Shown here piece by piece: positions 24,291 through 34,200 of a stretch of DNA of 64,000 nucleotides. Position numbers and translations under genes: made by a program. The stretch spans positions 124,001 through 188,000 of the forward strand of contig POSG01000005.1 in NCBI GenBank assembly GCA_003314535.1, written 5' to 3'. Source of the DNA: Geobacter sp. (lineage in GTDB: Bacteria; Desulfobacterota; Desulfuromonadia; Geobacterales; Geobacteraceae). The notes below the pieces were generated by a model. It ran no database searches. It worked only from the letters and a program-made list of their open reading frames with translations, and was not told the DNA's origin. How positions within the stretch are numbered: position 1 is the stretch's first letter; each line of letters starts with the position of its first letter.

Positions 24291-26957
24291 TCATTCAACA
24301 ATGCGTGGCGTTATGAATATGAGCAATTCCGTTTTAGTTTTCTTTGTTGTATTTGACTTGAAAAGCCAACCCAATACCGGGATATCCTTCAGCAAGGGAA
24401 CACCTGTGTCAGTAGATGCTTCATCATCCTTGTAAATTCCCCCAATCACAGTAGTTTCGCCATTGGCAACAATCATTTCTGTTGTTGCTTCTTTCTTGTT
24501 TATCGGTGGAGCGGTTCCGGTTGGCGCATCACCAACGGTGTCGTTATTTGCCTTGATTTTCATCGAAATCTGGCCGTTGGGGGTGATATGCGGCGTGACC
24601 TCCAATTTCAATGCCGCTTCAACAAACTCGGTTTTCGTTCCTTCTGAAGAAGTTGTCTGGTAGGGCTGCATCTTGCCCTGGCTGATCTTCGCCGCCTTGT
24701 TATTCAGCGTGAGAACCTTGGGCGAAGAAATTATCTTCGTGTAGCCCAGAGACTCCGCAGCGGACAGCCGCATGTCAAGCTGAAAGTCCCTGGCAAGCTT
24801 GCCCAATGTCATTCCCATAGCTGCCCCGTAACCGGTTGCGAACCCGGCAGTTCCGACAAGATTGGTGACTGTGCCGCCGAATCCGGTATTCAAAGTCGCT
24901 GTTGTTCCATTATTGTAATGCGTGCCCCACTGAATTCCCAGATCCCGCGTAAGGTCGGAAGTCGCTTCAACAATCCGGGCTTCGATCAGTACCTGCTTTT
25001 CGGGTACATCCAGCTCTTTCATCAGGGCTTCCATCTTTTCAATGGCTGGAGTGATATCACTTACGATAACTTTGTTTGTGCGCGTATCAGTCGTTATGGA
25101 TCCGCGCTCGCTCTTGTAACTTGCGAATTGAGTTGCAATATCTTTCGCGTCAGCATAATTGACATCGAAAATCTTTGTCCTCAATTCCAGCGTTTTTTCG
25201 TATGCTTTTTTCGCGGCGACCTCTTCATCTGCCTGGGTCGTCATTTTGTCGCGCGGTCGAATGACCACTATGTTTCCGGAACGCTTCATGGCGAGATTCT
25301 TGGTGTCCAGTATCACGTCCAGCGCCTGATCCCAAGGCACGTTCACGAGTTTAATGCTTATGGTGCCCGTCACGTCGTCGCCTACCAGAATATTAAGATT
25401 GCTCACTTCGCCGATCAACTGGAATATCTTCCGAATATCTGCGTCGGCAAACTCAAGGGTCACCCTTTTCCCGGTGTACTGCTTCCGCTCCAGCCCCCCC
25501 TCAGCCCTTTGCATGGAACTGCGCGGCACACCGGCTTCCTTATTCCCGTTCACCAGAGCGACCGGCTTTGATCCGGCTTCTTGCGATGCAACTTCGTAAT
25601 GTTTCGGATTGCTGATATCGATCAGAATTTCAGATCCTTCTTTCTTGACCGTATATGGAGCGGACTCCCTTAACACAACGTTGATCTTTGCATTCTTTTT
25701 GCCTCTCGTGGCAACCTGGTAGGGCGTCATGTTCTTTACGACACTGTCGAACTTGCTCGTATCATACGGCCTCTGCAGGCTTTTCGGAAGCTGGCAGGAC
25801 TTGAAAGTCAGCATCAGGCCGGTTGCAGTCCTCACTGGTTCAGCCATATCACAACCACCGGCCACGGAAACCTGTATTCTCGACACACCGTCCAGGACTT
25901 TGAAATCGATTGCTTCTATCGACGGCTGCTTCGAGTCGGAAACAGGCACTACCGCGGGAGTCGGCTGCTCTTTCGCTTCAGGGGGTGTCACGGCAACAAC
26001 CGGAGCGCCTTTTGAAGAAGCTGGCGTGGAAATGTTCAGCTTAAGGCCGGCAGCGGACTTTTCCAAAGTATATTTGGGGAAAGCGGATTCCTTTGAATCG
26101 AAGACAATCCTTGTTTTTTCGGCATAAGATCCGATGCGGGCGGTATCGATGCCGAAAGCATCAAGTTTCACCGATCTGCCAAGAGTGTTCTTGATTCCGA
26201 ACAGGTCGACCACAAGCCGTTGCGGGTTCGACATATTGAAATATCTGAATTTCTGGACCGGCGCGTTGGTGCGGATATCGATACCGTCACTGACCACTTC
26301 CAGCCCCGTCAGCGAATGGGTTTTCGCATTTCCTGAAGTCGTTGCAGGGGCTTCAGTATTACCGGCCGTCTTTTCCTGGTCAGGCTTGACGGCGGCCGCA
26401 ACCGGTGCTGCAGTTTCGGTATCTTTCTTTTCTGCCGCAACTGCAACAGGCTCCGTCGAGGACGTACCAGCAACGCTTGCCTGCGGAGCAGAAGAAGGCT
26501 CCGTTTTTTGCTTAGGTGAAGCTGTTACTGTGACAACGGACATATTGGCAGGGTTGCTGTTCACGGTGTAGTCTACATCATCAGCAGCTTCCATGGTTAT
26601 CCGGACTAAAGAACCGGCAGTGAGCTCGCTTTTCGACACGTCAATCTTCTTGACCAAGAAGGACGGTTCAAGCTGGGGAACCTTCACGGATCCCGGTTCG
26701 GCATTCGAAATGTCCAGAACAAGTCTCCGAGGGTCTTTGTCCGAATACGATGTGTAGGTAAGGGGCCGGTCCGCTTCGATTTCAATCTTGGAGGCAGCGC
26801 CATCCCCGGATACTCTGATTTCACGTAGAGTCGCCGCTTCTACTGCATCCGTCATGCCTTTCTGAACGGTATAGCTGTTTTCAGCGCAACCACCCAGCAG
26901 CACAAGACTGAAAACCACCAGAAACTTGAAGTAGTCATTCGCATTGAAGGCTCTCAT
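24291..26957 (-). CDS. pilQ: Type IV pilus secretin PilQ
   Basis: 888 aa outer-membrane secretin through which the pilus leaves the cell. The N-terminus is hydrophobic and ends in LLGGC (Cys 24), a lipobox, so the protein may be a lipoprotein. AMIN domains that bind peptidoglycan are visible at about 45-130, 215-300 and perhaps 345-430; a secretin N0/STN domain at about 500-570 (VTLEFADADIRKIFQLIGEV), an N1 domain (VNYADAKDIATQF), and the C-terminal secretin domain (VLIEARIVEATSDLTRDLGI, DIPVLGWLFKSNTTKK). Pro/Ala/Thr-rich linkers separate the AMIN units. Ribosome site AAGGAGATT; starts 12 bases after pilP. Confidence 0.95.
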   Translation of the reverse strand: MRAFNANDYFKFLVVFSLVLLGGCAENSYTVQKGMTDAVEAATLREIRVSGDGAASKIEIEADRPLTYTSYSDKDPRRLVLDISNAEPGSVKVPQLEPSFLVKKIDVSKSELTAGSLVRITMEAADDVDYTVNSNPANMSVVTVTASPKQKTEPSSAPQASVAGTSSTEPVAVAAEKKDTETAAPVAAAVKPDQEKTAGNTEAPATTSGNAKTHSLTGLEVVSDGIDIRTNAPVQKFRYFNMSNPQRLVVDLFGIKNTLGRSVKLDAFGIDTARIGSYAEKTRIVFDSKESAFPKYTLEKSAAGLKLNISTPASSKGAPVVAVTPPEAKEQPTPAVVPVSDSKQPSIEAIDFKVLDGVSRIQVSVAGGCDMAEPVRTATGLMLTFKSCQLPKSLQRPYDTSKFDSVVKNMTPYQVATRGKKNAKINVVLRESAPYTVKKEGSEILIDISNPKHYEVASQEAGSKPVALVNGNKEAGVPRSSMQRAEGGLERKQYTGKRVTLEFADADIRKIFQLIGEVSNLNILVGDDVTGTISIKLVNVPWDQALDVILDTKNLAMKRSGNIVVIRPRDKMTTQADEEVAAKKAYEKTLELRTKIFDVNYADAKDIATQFASYKSERGSITTDTRTNKVIVSDITPAIEKMEALMKELDVPEKQVLIEARIVEATSDLTRDLGIQWGTHYNNGTTATLNTGFGGTVTNLVGTAGFATGYGAAMGMTLGKLARDFQLDMRLSAAESLGYTKIISSPKVLTLNNKAAKISQGKMQPYQTTSSEGTKTEFVEAALKLEVTPHITPNGQISMKIKANNDTVGDAPTGTAPPINKKEATTEMIVANGETTVIGGIYKDDEASTDTGVPLLKDIPVLGWLFKSNTTKKTKTELLIFITPRIVE

Positions 26958-26969
26958 CCGTGAATCTCC

Positions 26970-27527
26970 TTATTGTTTCTTTGGCAATGCAAGTCTTACG
27001 TGGTTCTTTACCAGCTTCCCACTTTCGTCCCGATATCTTTCAAAGACCTCTACATAGGTAGGGGTAATCCTGGTAACGCGACCTTCATTCCTGCCCATTT
27101 CCATTCCGACCTTGATCACATAGGGTTTCCCGGTCGGGTCGACAACCTGGGCCCTGTTTTGCTTCAGACCGACAATTATGCCGGTAACCCTGAACTGGGC
27201 AAGGTCATAGTTGAGTATGGGCAGAGCCTGTCCAAGCCGGTTTCGCCTGACTGCAGGCGCACCGGTTTTCGTATCGGCGACCAGCGGCTTGAACGGATCC
27301 TTGTGAGACACGAATTCGGTCGACATAGGAACAGCACCCACTTTCCCGGCAGAGGACATCTGCTTCTGAACCGGCAAGGGTTTCGGCGCTGCCGGCTTTG
27401 CGGCCGGATTTTGCGTCGGTGGAACAGGAGACTCCTTCTTTCCGCATCCAGGCAAAACGGGAATCACCATGACAAGGATCAGCGCAACAATTGCCAAATA
27501 ATTATTTCTTGACTGTTTTCGCATCAT
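26970..27527 (-). CDS. pilP: Type IV pilus assembly lipoprotein PilP
   Basis: 185 aa. Signal peptide with lipobox VLPGC (Cys 28), a Pro/Lys-rich tether, and a C-terminal beta domain (FRVTGIIVGLKQNRAQVVDP, PYVIKVGMEMGRNEGRVTRI) that contacts PilQ and PilNO in the alignment complex. It overlaps the end of pilO by 26 bases. Two in-frame ATGs lie next to each other; the first is annotated. Confidence 0.92.
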   Translation of the reverse strand: MMRKQSRNNYLAIVALILVMVIPVLPGCGKKESPVPPTQNPAAKPAAPKPLPVQKQMSSAGKVGAVPMSTEFVSHKDPFKPLVADTKTGAPAVRRNRLGQALPILNYDLAQFRVTGIIVGLKQNRAQVVDPTGKPYVIKVGMEMGRNEGRVTRITPTYVEVFERYRDESGKLVKNHVRLALPKKQ

Positions 27528-28104
27528 TCTGTTCTTTCTTGTCCAGAAAACGGAATGTGGTTGCCAGACAGGTAACTTTCAAGACCGTACGTTCTCCGGC
27601 ACTCTTGATATCGGAAAAGTTCACATTGCTGATATTCACGATCCTTGGCAGACTACCCACTGCGGCGAAAAAATCACCTACGCTCTTGAAAGAGCCGGCA
27701 ACAGTTATGTCGACCGGAACCGATGCATAGAAATCCAATTTCACTTCATTTCCGGGCTTGAATACGAGAAAATCCAGGCCTGCCTTTTTCCCCTCGTCCG
27801 TGACGCTTGTAAGAAGAGCCGGGATCTCTTTCTGATTCGGCAGCTCGGTCAAAGCAGCTGCCAGCTCCCTGTTGAGCTTGTCATATTCCTTCAGGAGTAG
27901 AGGAAGGTTCGCAGCTACTTGCCTGTCTTTCTGGATTTGCTGCTGCAGCGTATCGAGCTTTACCTTCAGATCATTCAACTCGGTGTATTTCGGCTTGATC
28001 AGAAAAAAGAAGGAAAGCGCTGCCACTGCAAGCAGCAATGCAACCAAAATGATGATTTTCTGTTTGTTCGGCAGCTTGGCGATTTTGTCAAATCCAAGGT
28101 CCAT
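27502..28104 (-). CDS. pilO: Type IV pilus inner-membrane protein PilO
   Basis: 200 aa. Short cytoplasmic N-terminus, one membrane helix (about 20-37, IIILVALLLAVAALSFFFLI), coiled coil (about 40-85), then a ferredoxin-like periplasmic domain (VPVDITVAGSFKSVGDFF). Forms a heterodimer with PilN in the pilus alignment subcomplex. Start at ATG 28104. Confidence 0.93.
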   Translation of the reverse strand: MDLGFDKIAKLPNKQKIIILVALLLAVAALSFFFLIKPKYTELNDLKVKLDTLQQQIQKDRQVAANLPLLLKEYDKLNRELAAALTELPNQKEIPALLTSVTDEGKKAGLDFLVFKPGNEVKLDFYASVPVDITVAGSFKSVGDFFAAVGSLPRIVNISNVNFSDIKSAGERTVLKVTCLATTFRFLDKKEQNDAKTVKK

Positions 28105-28146
28105 GGTCGTTCCTTGTCACTTTGATGCGTAGAAGCCTGAAGGCAC

Positions 28147-28782
28147 CTACTTCTGGGTCTGGGCGCTGGGCGGCGGCGGTGGCGGTTGCGGCGGCGCTGC
28201 CGGGCTCTTTGGGTTCTGGGCCTGGGCGCCGGGCGGCGTTGCCTGGTTCTTAAGGGACATTGACAACTCGAACTTCTTGAGCTTCATGCCGGCCATCTCG
28301 AGTTGCTCCGACACTACCAGCTCAACATTGGTAAAATCCTCGGATTCCTGCAGAGAGCGCATGAAGGAAGCTATGAGCTCCTCGGTAAAGGCGACTCCCG
28401 TAACCTTCACTCCTGTCGGGCTTTCCGTGTAACCTGTCAGCCACAGCTTGTCCGGAACTGCCGAACTCAGTGTCGACAGGCGATGCACAGGGCCGCTCTT
28501 TCCGCGTCGCAGCTGGTTCAGCACGTCAAGCTTTTTCTGAACGTCCGCCTTGAGCTTTTCGAGGTCCTTGATCTTGCCTATTTTCGACTTGAGTTCCTGG
28601 ATCTCCTGCTCGGATCGTGCAATTTCCTTGTTGGTGGAGCTTATCTTTATCAGAAGGAAAGAGTAAGCGGCCAGCGCTAACCCGACGACTATGAGCAGGG
28701 ATACGATGAGTATCAGGAGTTGCTGCCGTGCGGATTCTTTCCGCTTGCTGGCCCGGATGGGCAACAGATTGATCTTTATCAT
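28147..28782 (-). CDS. pilN: Type IV pilus inner-membrane protein PilN
   Basis: 211 aa. The conserved cytoplasmic MIKINLLPIR binds the groove of PilM; one membrane helix (about 22-45), a coiled coil, then a periplasmic domain (VPDKLWLTGYTESPTGVKVT). The C-terminus is an unusual Pro-rich tail (PPQPPPPPPSAQ), absent from textbook PilN. The start overlaps the pilM stop by four bases. Confidence 0.93.
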   Translation of the reverse strand: MIKINLLPIRASKRKESARQQLLILIVSLLIVVGLALAAYSFLLIKISSTNKEIARSEQEIQELKSKIGKIKDLEKLKADVQKKLDVLNQLRRGKSGPVHRLSTLSSAVPDKLWLTGYTESPTGVKVTGVAFTEELIASFMRSLQESEDFTNVELVVSEQLEMAGMKLKKFELSMSLKNQATPPGAQAQNPKSPAAPPQPPPPPPSAQTQK

Positions 28783-29831
28783 TTGTCCCCTAACCTCCTC
28801 ATCGCTAATCCGGCGGCCACCGCAACAAGAGGTCCTATTTCCTGAAGGTATTCAGGATCGAAATGCTTATCGTTGAAGGTGATTTTCTGCAGGGGATTCA
28901 GCAGCTCGACCGCAAGGCCCAGCCTCTGGCTGACAGCCTCGGCCAGCATGGCGACTTTCGAGCAGCCACCGCTCAGGTAGACTTTGGTTATCCTCTGATC
29001 CTCGGCGCTCGAATTGTAGAAATCAAGGGATCGGTTGATCTCGATCGATAATGTCTCGTTGATACGCGCGATTGTTTCCTTTAGCCTTTCCTTGTCAGGG
29101 TAGTCCAAGGTAACCTTTATCCGTTCGGCATCCTGCCCGCTCAGGGAAAACTGGCGCTGGATCTCTTCCGTGTAGAGATTTCCCCCCATCTGAACGTCCC
29201 TGGTAAAAAGCGAAATCCCGTCCTTGACCACATTGAGATTCATTATGCTGGCGCCTATATTGACGAGCGCCACCACATCTCCGGGAGCCGTGTCGTAATT
29301 CTGCTCATATATATTCTGGATTGCGAAAGAATCAACGTCGACGACGACCAGTTTCAAACCGGCCTCGTTGAACACCGCGGCATATTCGTTGATTATCTCT
29401 TTCTTGCTCGCGACAAGCAGAACCGTCATCTTTCCGGATGCGGCCAGGTCAGTGTCGAGGATTTCAAAGTCGAGATTGACGTCGTTGATATCGAAGGGAA
29501 TGTACTGTTCGGCCTCCCATGCTATCTGGTCTTCAAGCTCCTCGGGAGTCATGGCCGGGAGGGTTATCTTTCTGATGATCACCGAGTTGCCGGAAATCGA
29601 GCAAACCGCATCCTTTGCCTTGATATCCAGGCTTTTTACCAGCGACTTTATGGTCTCGACGATGGAGGTCGTATCCATAAGGCTGTTGTCGACAATGGCC
29701 TCGCTGGGCAGCGGCAGGATGCCCGCGTTCCTGAGTTGAAACGAACCCTTCTGCTCATCCAGCTGAACCAGCTTCACAGAACTCGACCCGATGTCGATAC
29801 CGACGATTTCCCTGCTTTTCATGAAGAGCAT
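28779..29831 (-). CDS. pilM: Type IV pilus ATPase-like protein PilM
   Basis: 350 aa, actin/FtsA-like fold. Nucleotide-binding VGIDIGSSSVKLVQL, VVDVDSFAIQNIYE, LVNIGASIMNLNVVKDG, and KVYLSGGCSKVAMLAE. It is cytoplasmic and anchors PilN at the membrane. The ATG at 29831 is annotated; an alternative ATG three codons later (MKSREIVG) is possible. First structural gene of pilMNOPQ, 18 bases after the small XRE gene. Confidence 0.93.
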   Translation of the reverse strand: MLFMKSREIVGIDIGSSSVKLVQLDEQKGSFQLRNAGILPLPSEAIVDNSLMDTTSIVETIKSLVKSLDIKAKDAVCSISGNSVIIRKITLPAMTPEELEDQIAWEAEQYIPFDINDVNLDFEILDTDLAASGKMTVLLVASKKEIINEYAAVFNEAGLKLVVVDVDSFAIQNIYEQNYDTAPGDVVALVNIGASIMNLNVVKDGISLFTRDVQMGGNLYTEEIQRQFSLSGQDAERIKVTLDYPDKERLKETIARINETLSIEINRSLDFYNSSAEDQRITKVYLSGGCSKVAMLAEAVSQRLGLAVELLNPLQKITFNDKHFDPEYLQEIGPLVAVAAGLAMRRLGDK

Positions 29832-29849
29832 GGCAGAACCCTGTCCCTG

Positions 29850-30050
29850 TTAATCTTTGAAAACCTTGTCCTTATCCGCCAGAGTGTAACCAAGGGCATA
29901 AATGATCTTCCTCTTGGTTTCCATGCGGCACAATTCGCCCCGTTCTATGCGGTCGATGGTGGCAGCGGAAATACCCGCCAGGCGGGCAAGTTCCATCTTG
30001 CTCATCAACCTTTCCTCTCGAATCTGCCTTACGTTATTTGGATGCTTCAT
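29850..30050 (-). CDS. Small XRE-family regulator upstream of pilM
   Basis: 66 aa consisting almost entirely of a lambda-repressor type helix-turn-helix (MSKMELARLAGISAATIDRI followed by ERGELCRMETKRKIIYAL). Probably binds DNA as a dimer. It shares the transcript with pilMNOPQ, so it may regulate the pilus operon itself. The ribosome site is weak (AGGA). The upstream region is very AT-rich compared with the neighbours. Confidence 0.85.
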   Translation of the reverse strand: MKHPNNVRQIREERLMSKMELARLAGISAATIDRIERGELCRMETKRKIIYALGYTLADKDKVFKD

Positions 30051-30084
30051 TTATGCAGTCCTAGCAGTTACGGTTTTTGCGAGC

Positions 30085-30112
30085 AATTTACAACAATTTA
30101 AATAAATGTCAA
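30085..30112 (-). promoter_or_regulatory. Sigma-70 promoter for XRE-pilMNOPQ
   Basis: Consensus -35 TTGACA (30112-30107), 16-base spacer, -10 TAAATT (30090-30085), in an AT-rich 250-base gap (30051-30302). A short TAGC-TTAT-GCTA stem followed by seven T residues on the minus strand (about 30157-30172) may end the upstream TPR transcript. Confidence 0.55.
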
Positions 30113-30302
30113 GATAATTTTATTAGTTGATAGTAATTGCTATACCAAAGCATAAAAAAAGTAGCATAAGCTATTGATTTAACGATGTTTTATAATAGTT
30201 GTTTATTTTTTTGCCGGGTTAATAGCGATTTCTTAATCAGGCACTTGATATTTAAGCATTTCGCATATCAGAAGCCGGAGCCGGGCCATCCTGGATTTTG
30301 AG

Positions 30303-30887
30303 CTAGCGCGCCGGCGCCTGCGGAGGCTTATCCTGCCTCGTAATCTGCGCCATGGTACCGTGGAGCAGGCTTCTGAATTCGTTGTTCAGCCTGTGATATT
30401 TCCCGTCAAGAGCGAGAGCAGATGAAAGGCACTCTCTGGCCTTGTTCTCCTGACCATGTCGGAAATAATACAGGCCGTAAAGGAATTTTGAAAGAACGAC
30501 ATCTTTTCCCTGCAATTCGCCGTACAGCGATTCCTCTTTTCCGAAATCACCCTGAACGTCATAGATGTAGCCGAGGAAGAAATATATTTCCCGAAAGAAG
30601 AGGAAGTTGGGTTGCACCCTTGCTTTCAGGTCCTCGAGCTTCAGCCGCGCCTGGGCGTAATCCTTCTTGTCAAGCAATCGCTTCGCCTTGAGAAACTGCT
30701 TGATATTTGCCAGGTCCTCACTTCTCTTTGGCGGAAGTTGCTTGCCCATGAGGCGGTAAACTGCTTTGCCCAGGAAATTATGGGGCCAGGACAGCGTCAA
30801 ATGGGCGCCAGCGATCAAAGTTACAATCAGAGCCGCGGCAATGAAGGCTTTCCTGCGGTACCATGGAATATTAGATGTTTTTTTCAC
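30303..30887 (-). CDS. Membrane-anchored TPR-like protein, last gene of pilY1 operon
   Basis: 194 aa. Short basic N-terminus, one membrane helix (about 14-35), then TPR-like helices (AKRLLDKKDYAQARLKLEDL, FFREIYFFLGYIYDVQGDFG, FLYGLYYFRHGQENKARECL) that would face the periplasm. No close family recognised. It starts 10 bases after the small secreted protein downstream of pilY1. Its position suggests an accessory role in minor-pilin/PilY1 assembly; this is inference. Confidence 0.78.
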   Translation of the reverse strand: MKKTSNIPWYRRKAFIAAALIVTLIAGAHLTLSWPHNFLGKAVYRLMGKQLPPKRSEDLANIKQFLKAKRLLDKKDYAQARLKLEDLKARVQPNFLFFREIYFFLGYIYDVQGDFGKEESLYGELQGKDVVLSKFLYGLYYFRHGQENKARECLSSALALDGKYHRLNNEFRSLLHGTMAQITRQDKPPQAPAR

Positions 30888-30897
30888 TAAAGCAACT

Positions 30898-31263
30898 CTA
30901 TCTGGATAAAATTGTCATGCTCGAAACGAAATAATTCTTATTTTTGAGCCGATACCGCGTAATACTGATCTTCGTCCCTGATGCCAGCTTGTACTTGGCC
31001 ACGGATGCCGGTTCGCCGTTTATTTCCGTTTCCCTGCAGATCAGGTGCTTCTTTTCGTGCATGATGAACTGGCCGCCTTGCAGCACGGCGTATACCTTGC
31101 CCTGGACTTTCTCAGGGAACAGCAGCGTGGATTCCTTTATGCCGTAAAGTGAAAGTGACGGCAGCGAATCGGCGTGCACGACGGTGCAAGGCGCCATGAA
31201 AAGCACACACATGATAATTATCGGTAACCAGGGCGCTTTTCTTGAGAAATTTAATTTATCCAT
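30898..31263 (-). CDS. Small secreted protein downstream of pilY1
   Basis: 121 aa. Signal peptide (MDKLNFSRKAPWLPIIIMCV, cleavage near VVHA-DS at about residue 34), then an 87-residue beta-rich domain with KVYAVLQGGQFIMHEKKHLI and KYKLASGTKISITRYRLKNK. No known family. Start at ATG 31263, two bases after the pilY1 stop; the long upstream extension of the frame overlaps pilY1 and is not supported. Likely periplasmic and co-produced with PilY1. Confidence 0.78.
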   Translation of the reverse strand: MDKLNFSRKAPWLPIIIMCVLFMAPCTVVHADSLPSLSLYGIKESTLLFPEKVQGKVYAVLQGGQFIMHEKKHLICRETEINGEPASVAKYKLASGTKISITRYRLKNKNYFVSSMTILSR

Positions 31264-31265
31264 AA

Positions 31266-34200
31266 TCAGAATACCTCTCGCCAAGAAATGGGTATTATGC
31301 CTGTCGACATGTTGAATACCTGGTTCATGGTTGTTTGGTTGGGACTGCCCGTCGCCGGCGTCAGATCCCTGACGTTTCTCACCCCTCCGCCGGCGCCGAC
31401 GAACGCCGTAGAGCCGGAAGGCCTGACGACGATCACGACCTCTGTAGGGATACCTACACCCACAGTATAGTACGTATACGTCCCCAAGAGGTAGTTGACG
31501 GCGTAAAGCCGGGCATCCCCACCAACGCTGCATACGCCGTTATTGGGTATGAATGTGGTGGCCAGGAGATACTTGTTGAACAGGATGGGAGTCGCAAGCA
31601 TTTTTTCGCCGGTGCTTGTCAGCCTGAAATACCACCCGTAAGTGGGTGAAGCAAGTGTCGACGAATAAACGACACCAGTCTGGTCAACCATACCGGTTGT
31701 GCTTTCGGTTATCGTTGAGAACCCCGTCGTCTGGTTGTAATCCTTGATACCGTATATCCGATCCACGGCGACTGTCGCACGCGGGTTATCCCTGTCCCCG
31801 GTTCCGAAAAGCACGATGTCATACCCGTTCTCGCTGCCTATGTCCGGCGCATAGTATATCTTCCTGCCGGTGCTGCCGTCAGCGCCCGGGTTGGACGCGA
31901 AGAACTTGCGGACAATCCAGTTGTCAATAAGGTTGTCCTTGCCGTTGGGCGCTCCGATGCGCCACATGTTTCCACCCAGGTCACCCACGTAGATCTTGTC
32001 CACATAGCCGTCGTTGGACTTGTCCACTGCGAGCACCGCGCTGGGAATACTGTAGAGCATGGCCGCCACGTTATAATTGTTTGGGGAAGAGGTGGTGGCA
32101 GCCGGGGTAAAGCTTTTCAACAATGCGCCGGTAAACACGTCCATAATGAAAACCCCTCTACCCTTCGACGCAACAAGCACGGCAGAATTGTCTGCCTGGG
32201 CCGAGTCGAAACCCGCACCAACAATTATGGCATTGTATGTAGTCTCGACTCCGGAATTGTTCATCCTGACCTTGGCTATCAGAGGTTCCGACCAGGTCTG
32301 CCCCAGTTCGGAGAAGCCGCTGTAGGAGCTGTCTCTGCTCCATAACAGCCTGGGGTCGGAGGGATCAGTCACATCGAGGGCATAGTAGCAGTTGCCGCCG
32401 CCCCGTTCGCCGAAAGTGATTATGGCTCTTGTTATTGTACCCGAGGTAGTGCGTTCCTCGTAGAGCCTGACCGATCCGTCGCAGAAAAGCGGGTGGGTGC
32501 TGCCCTCCTTGAACAGCTTCAACCGCGGCAGGACATCGGGCGGTACGAAAGCCCACACTTCTTCTCCATCGGAATCGCGCAGGCAATGGATCATGCCGTC
32601 ATTGCTGCCGAAGTAGATATACCTGTTCGGGTCGGAGGCGTATGACCCGGCGTAGTCCACCACGAGCGGAACGGAATGGAGAATGTCCCCGAGCACATGC
32701 TCCCTCTTGGCGGTATAGCCATAACCTTCTTCATTGTATGCGTCGTAACCGTGAATATAATTGATCAGGTCGTCCTTCGCGGATGTTGCGCTGTCGGCAG
32801 TCGAAATCTTGGATGGATTCCCCAGCCACGCCGCAGTCAGTGCCGTGTTGGTCGTGGAAAAACTGTTGTTGGCATGGGACAGGATCGGCGTCGTCCCTAG
32901 ATAAGTATATATGTTCCGTGCCGAAGTCCGCGCCTTCAATACCGCAGCCGCGCTCCAGTAGGGAACTGCGGTGTCGAGCATCGCGCCCGATGAATCGGTT
33001 GCGGCATTGCCGTTGCTGTCAATAATGGCGTTGCTGTTGGAAAGGCCGTACTTCTGGACGTCACCCGGCCAGAACTTGGAGAATGTCAGGGGTTTGAAGA
33101 AGGCCAGGTACATCCTGTCGCCGCTCGACGTCCTGGTGACAGGGACAACGGGCGCGGTATAGGTCTGGAGCTTCTTCGCGATGTCGTCCAGCGCCGACAG
33201 GAGAGCGCTTTCGAGCTGTTCCGCGTTGCCCGCAAAGTAATACAGCCCACCTCCCTCCTGTGCCGTCTTTTGCAGCAGGGCGCTGGTGTGGGTGAAGCCG
33301 ATCGTGTAGGTGGTCAGGTTCTGCGTGCCCTGGAGGTCGGGGCGCAGGTCATTGCGGTACAGGTAGCGGGCCACATCGTCAAGGAATGTCTGGGGGACAT
33401 TGTCGCTGTAAGTATTGTCCGCAACCCACACGTCGTTGTTGAGCGTATCCGTGACCGTGTTGCTGTTCTTGTGGTAGTCTCCATCCTGGTCCCAGTAAAA
33501 TCCCGGGTCGCTGCCTGTCGGTATGGTCTTGCCCTTTCCCAGGAAATGCCCAAGGATTGTTTTGTTGGTGTCATAGGTGGGCTCGCCGTCGGTCATTATG
33601 ATCACGAATCCCTTCTGGCACCAGTTGGCACTGGTCCAGGGGCTGTACTGGCCGATATAGGTATCCTCGAAGTACTTGCCCACATCTGTCAGCGCCTCGG
33701 CAAGGGGTGTCCAGGTCATGGCGTTGATGGCGCTGATCTGGCCGTGCATGGAAGTCTCGGTGGCGCCGATCTTGTTGATGACGTTGCCGCCGTCTTCCTG
33801 GTTGAATTTCATGAAGCCGAAATCCACGTGGGCATACATGAGCGTGACGATGTTGTTCAACACGGATTTGGCCACATCGATCTTCTTTGAGGTGCCTGCA
33901 TTCTCGAAGTTGAGACGATTGCCGAGCTTGACGGAGGCGTTGTTGTCGTCGATTCCGTCCTGGCCAGTGGTGTCCACTCCAGGGTCACGGTTTATCACGT
34001 CGGTATAGCTGCCCGTATAGGCTGTCCAGCTTCCCGCTGTGCAAACGCCGCGCCTCCATCTCGTACAGGTGAAAGTATAGACCGTATTGGAAGCGTAGCT
34101 GCCGGAATATGTTGTCCCGCTATCGTAAGGGAGGCCCTCATCCATGCTGCCCGAGTTGTCGATGAGGATCATGACCATCGGTTTCATGGTAGCGCCGGCG

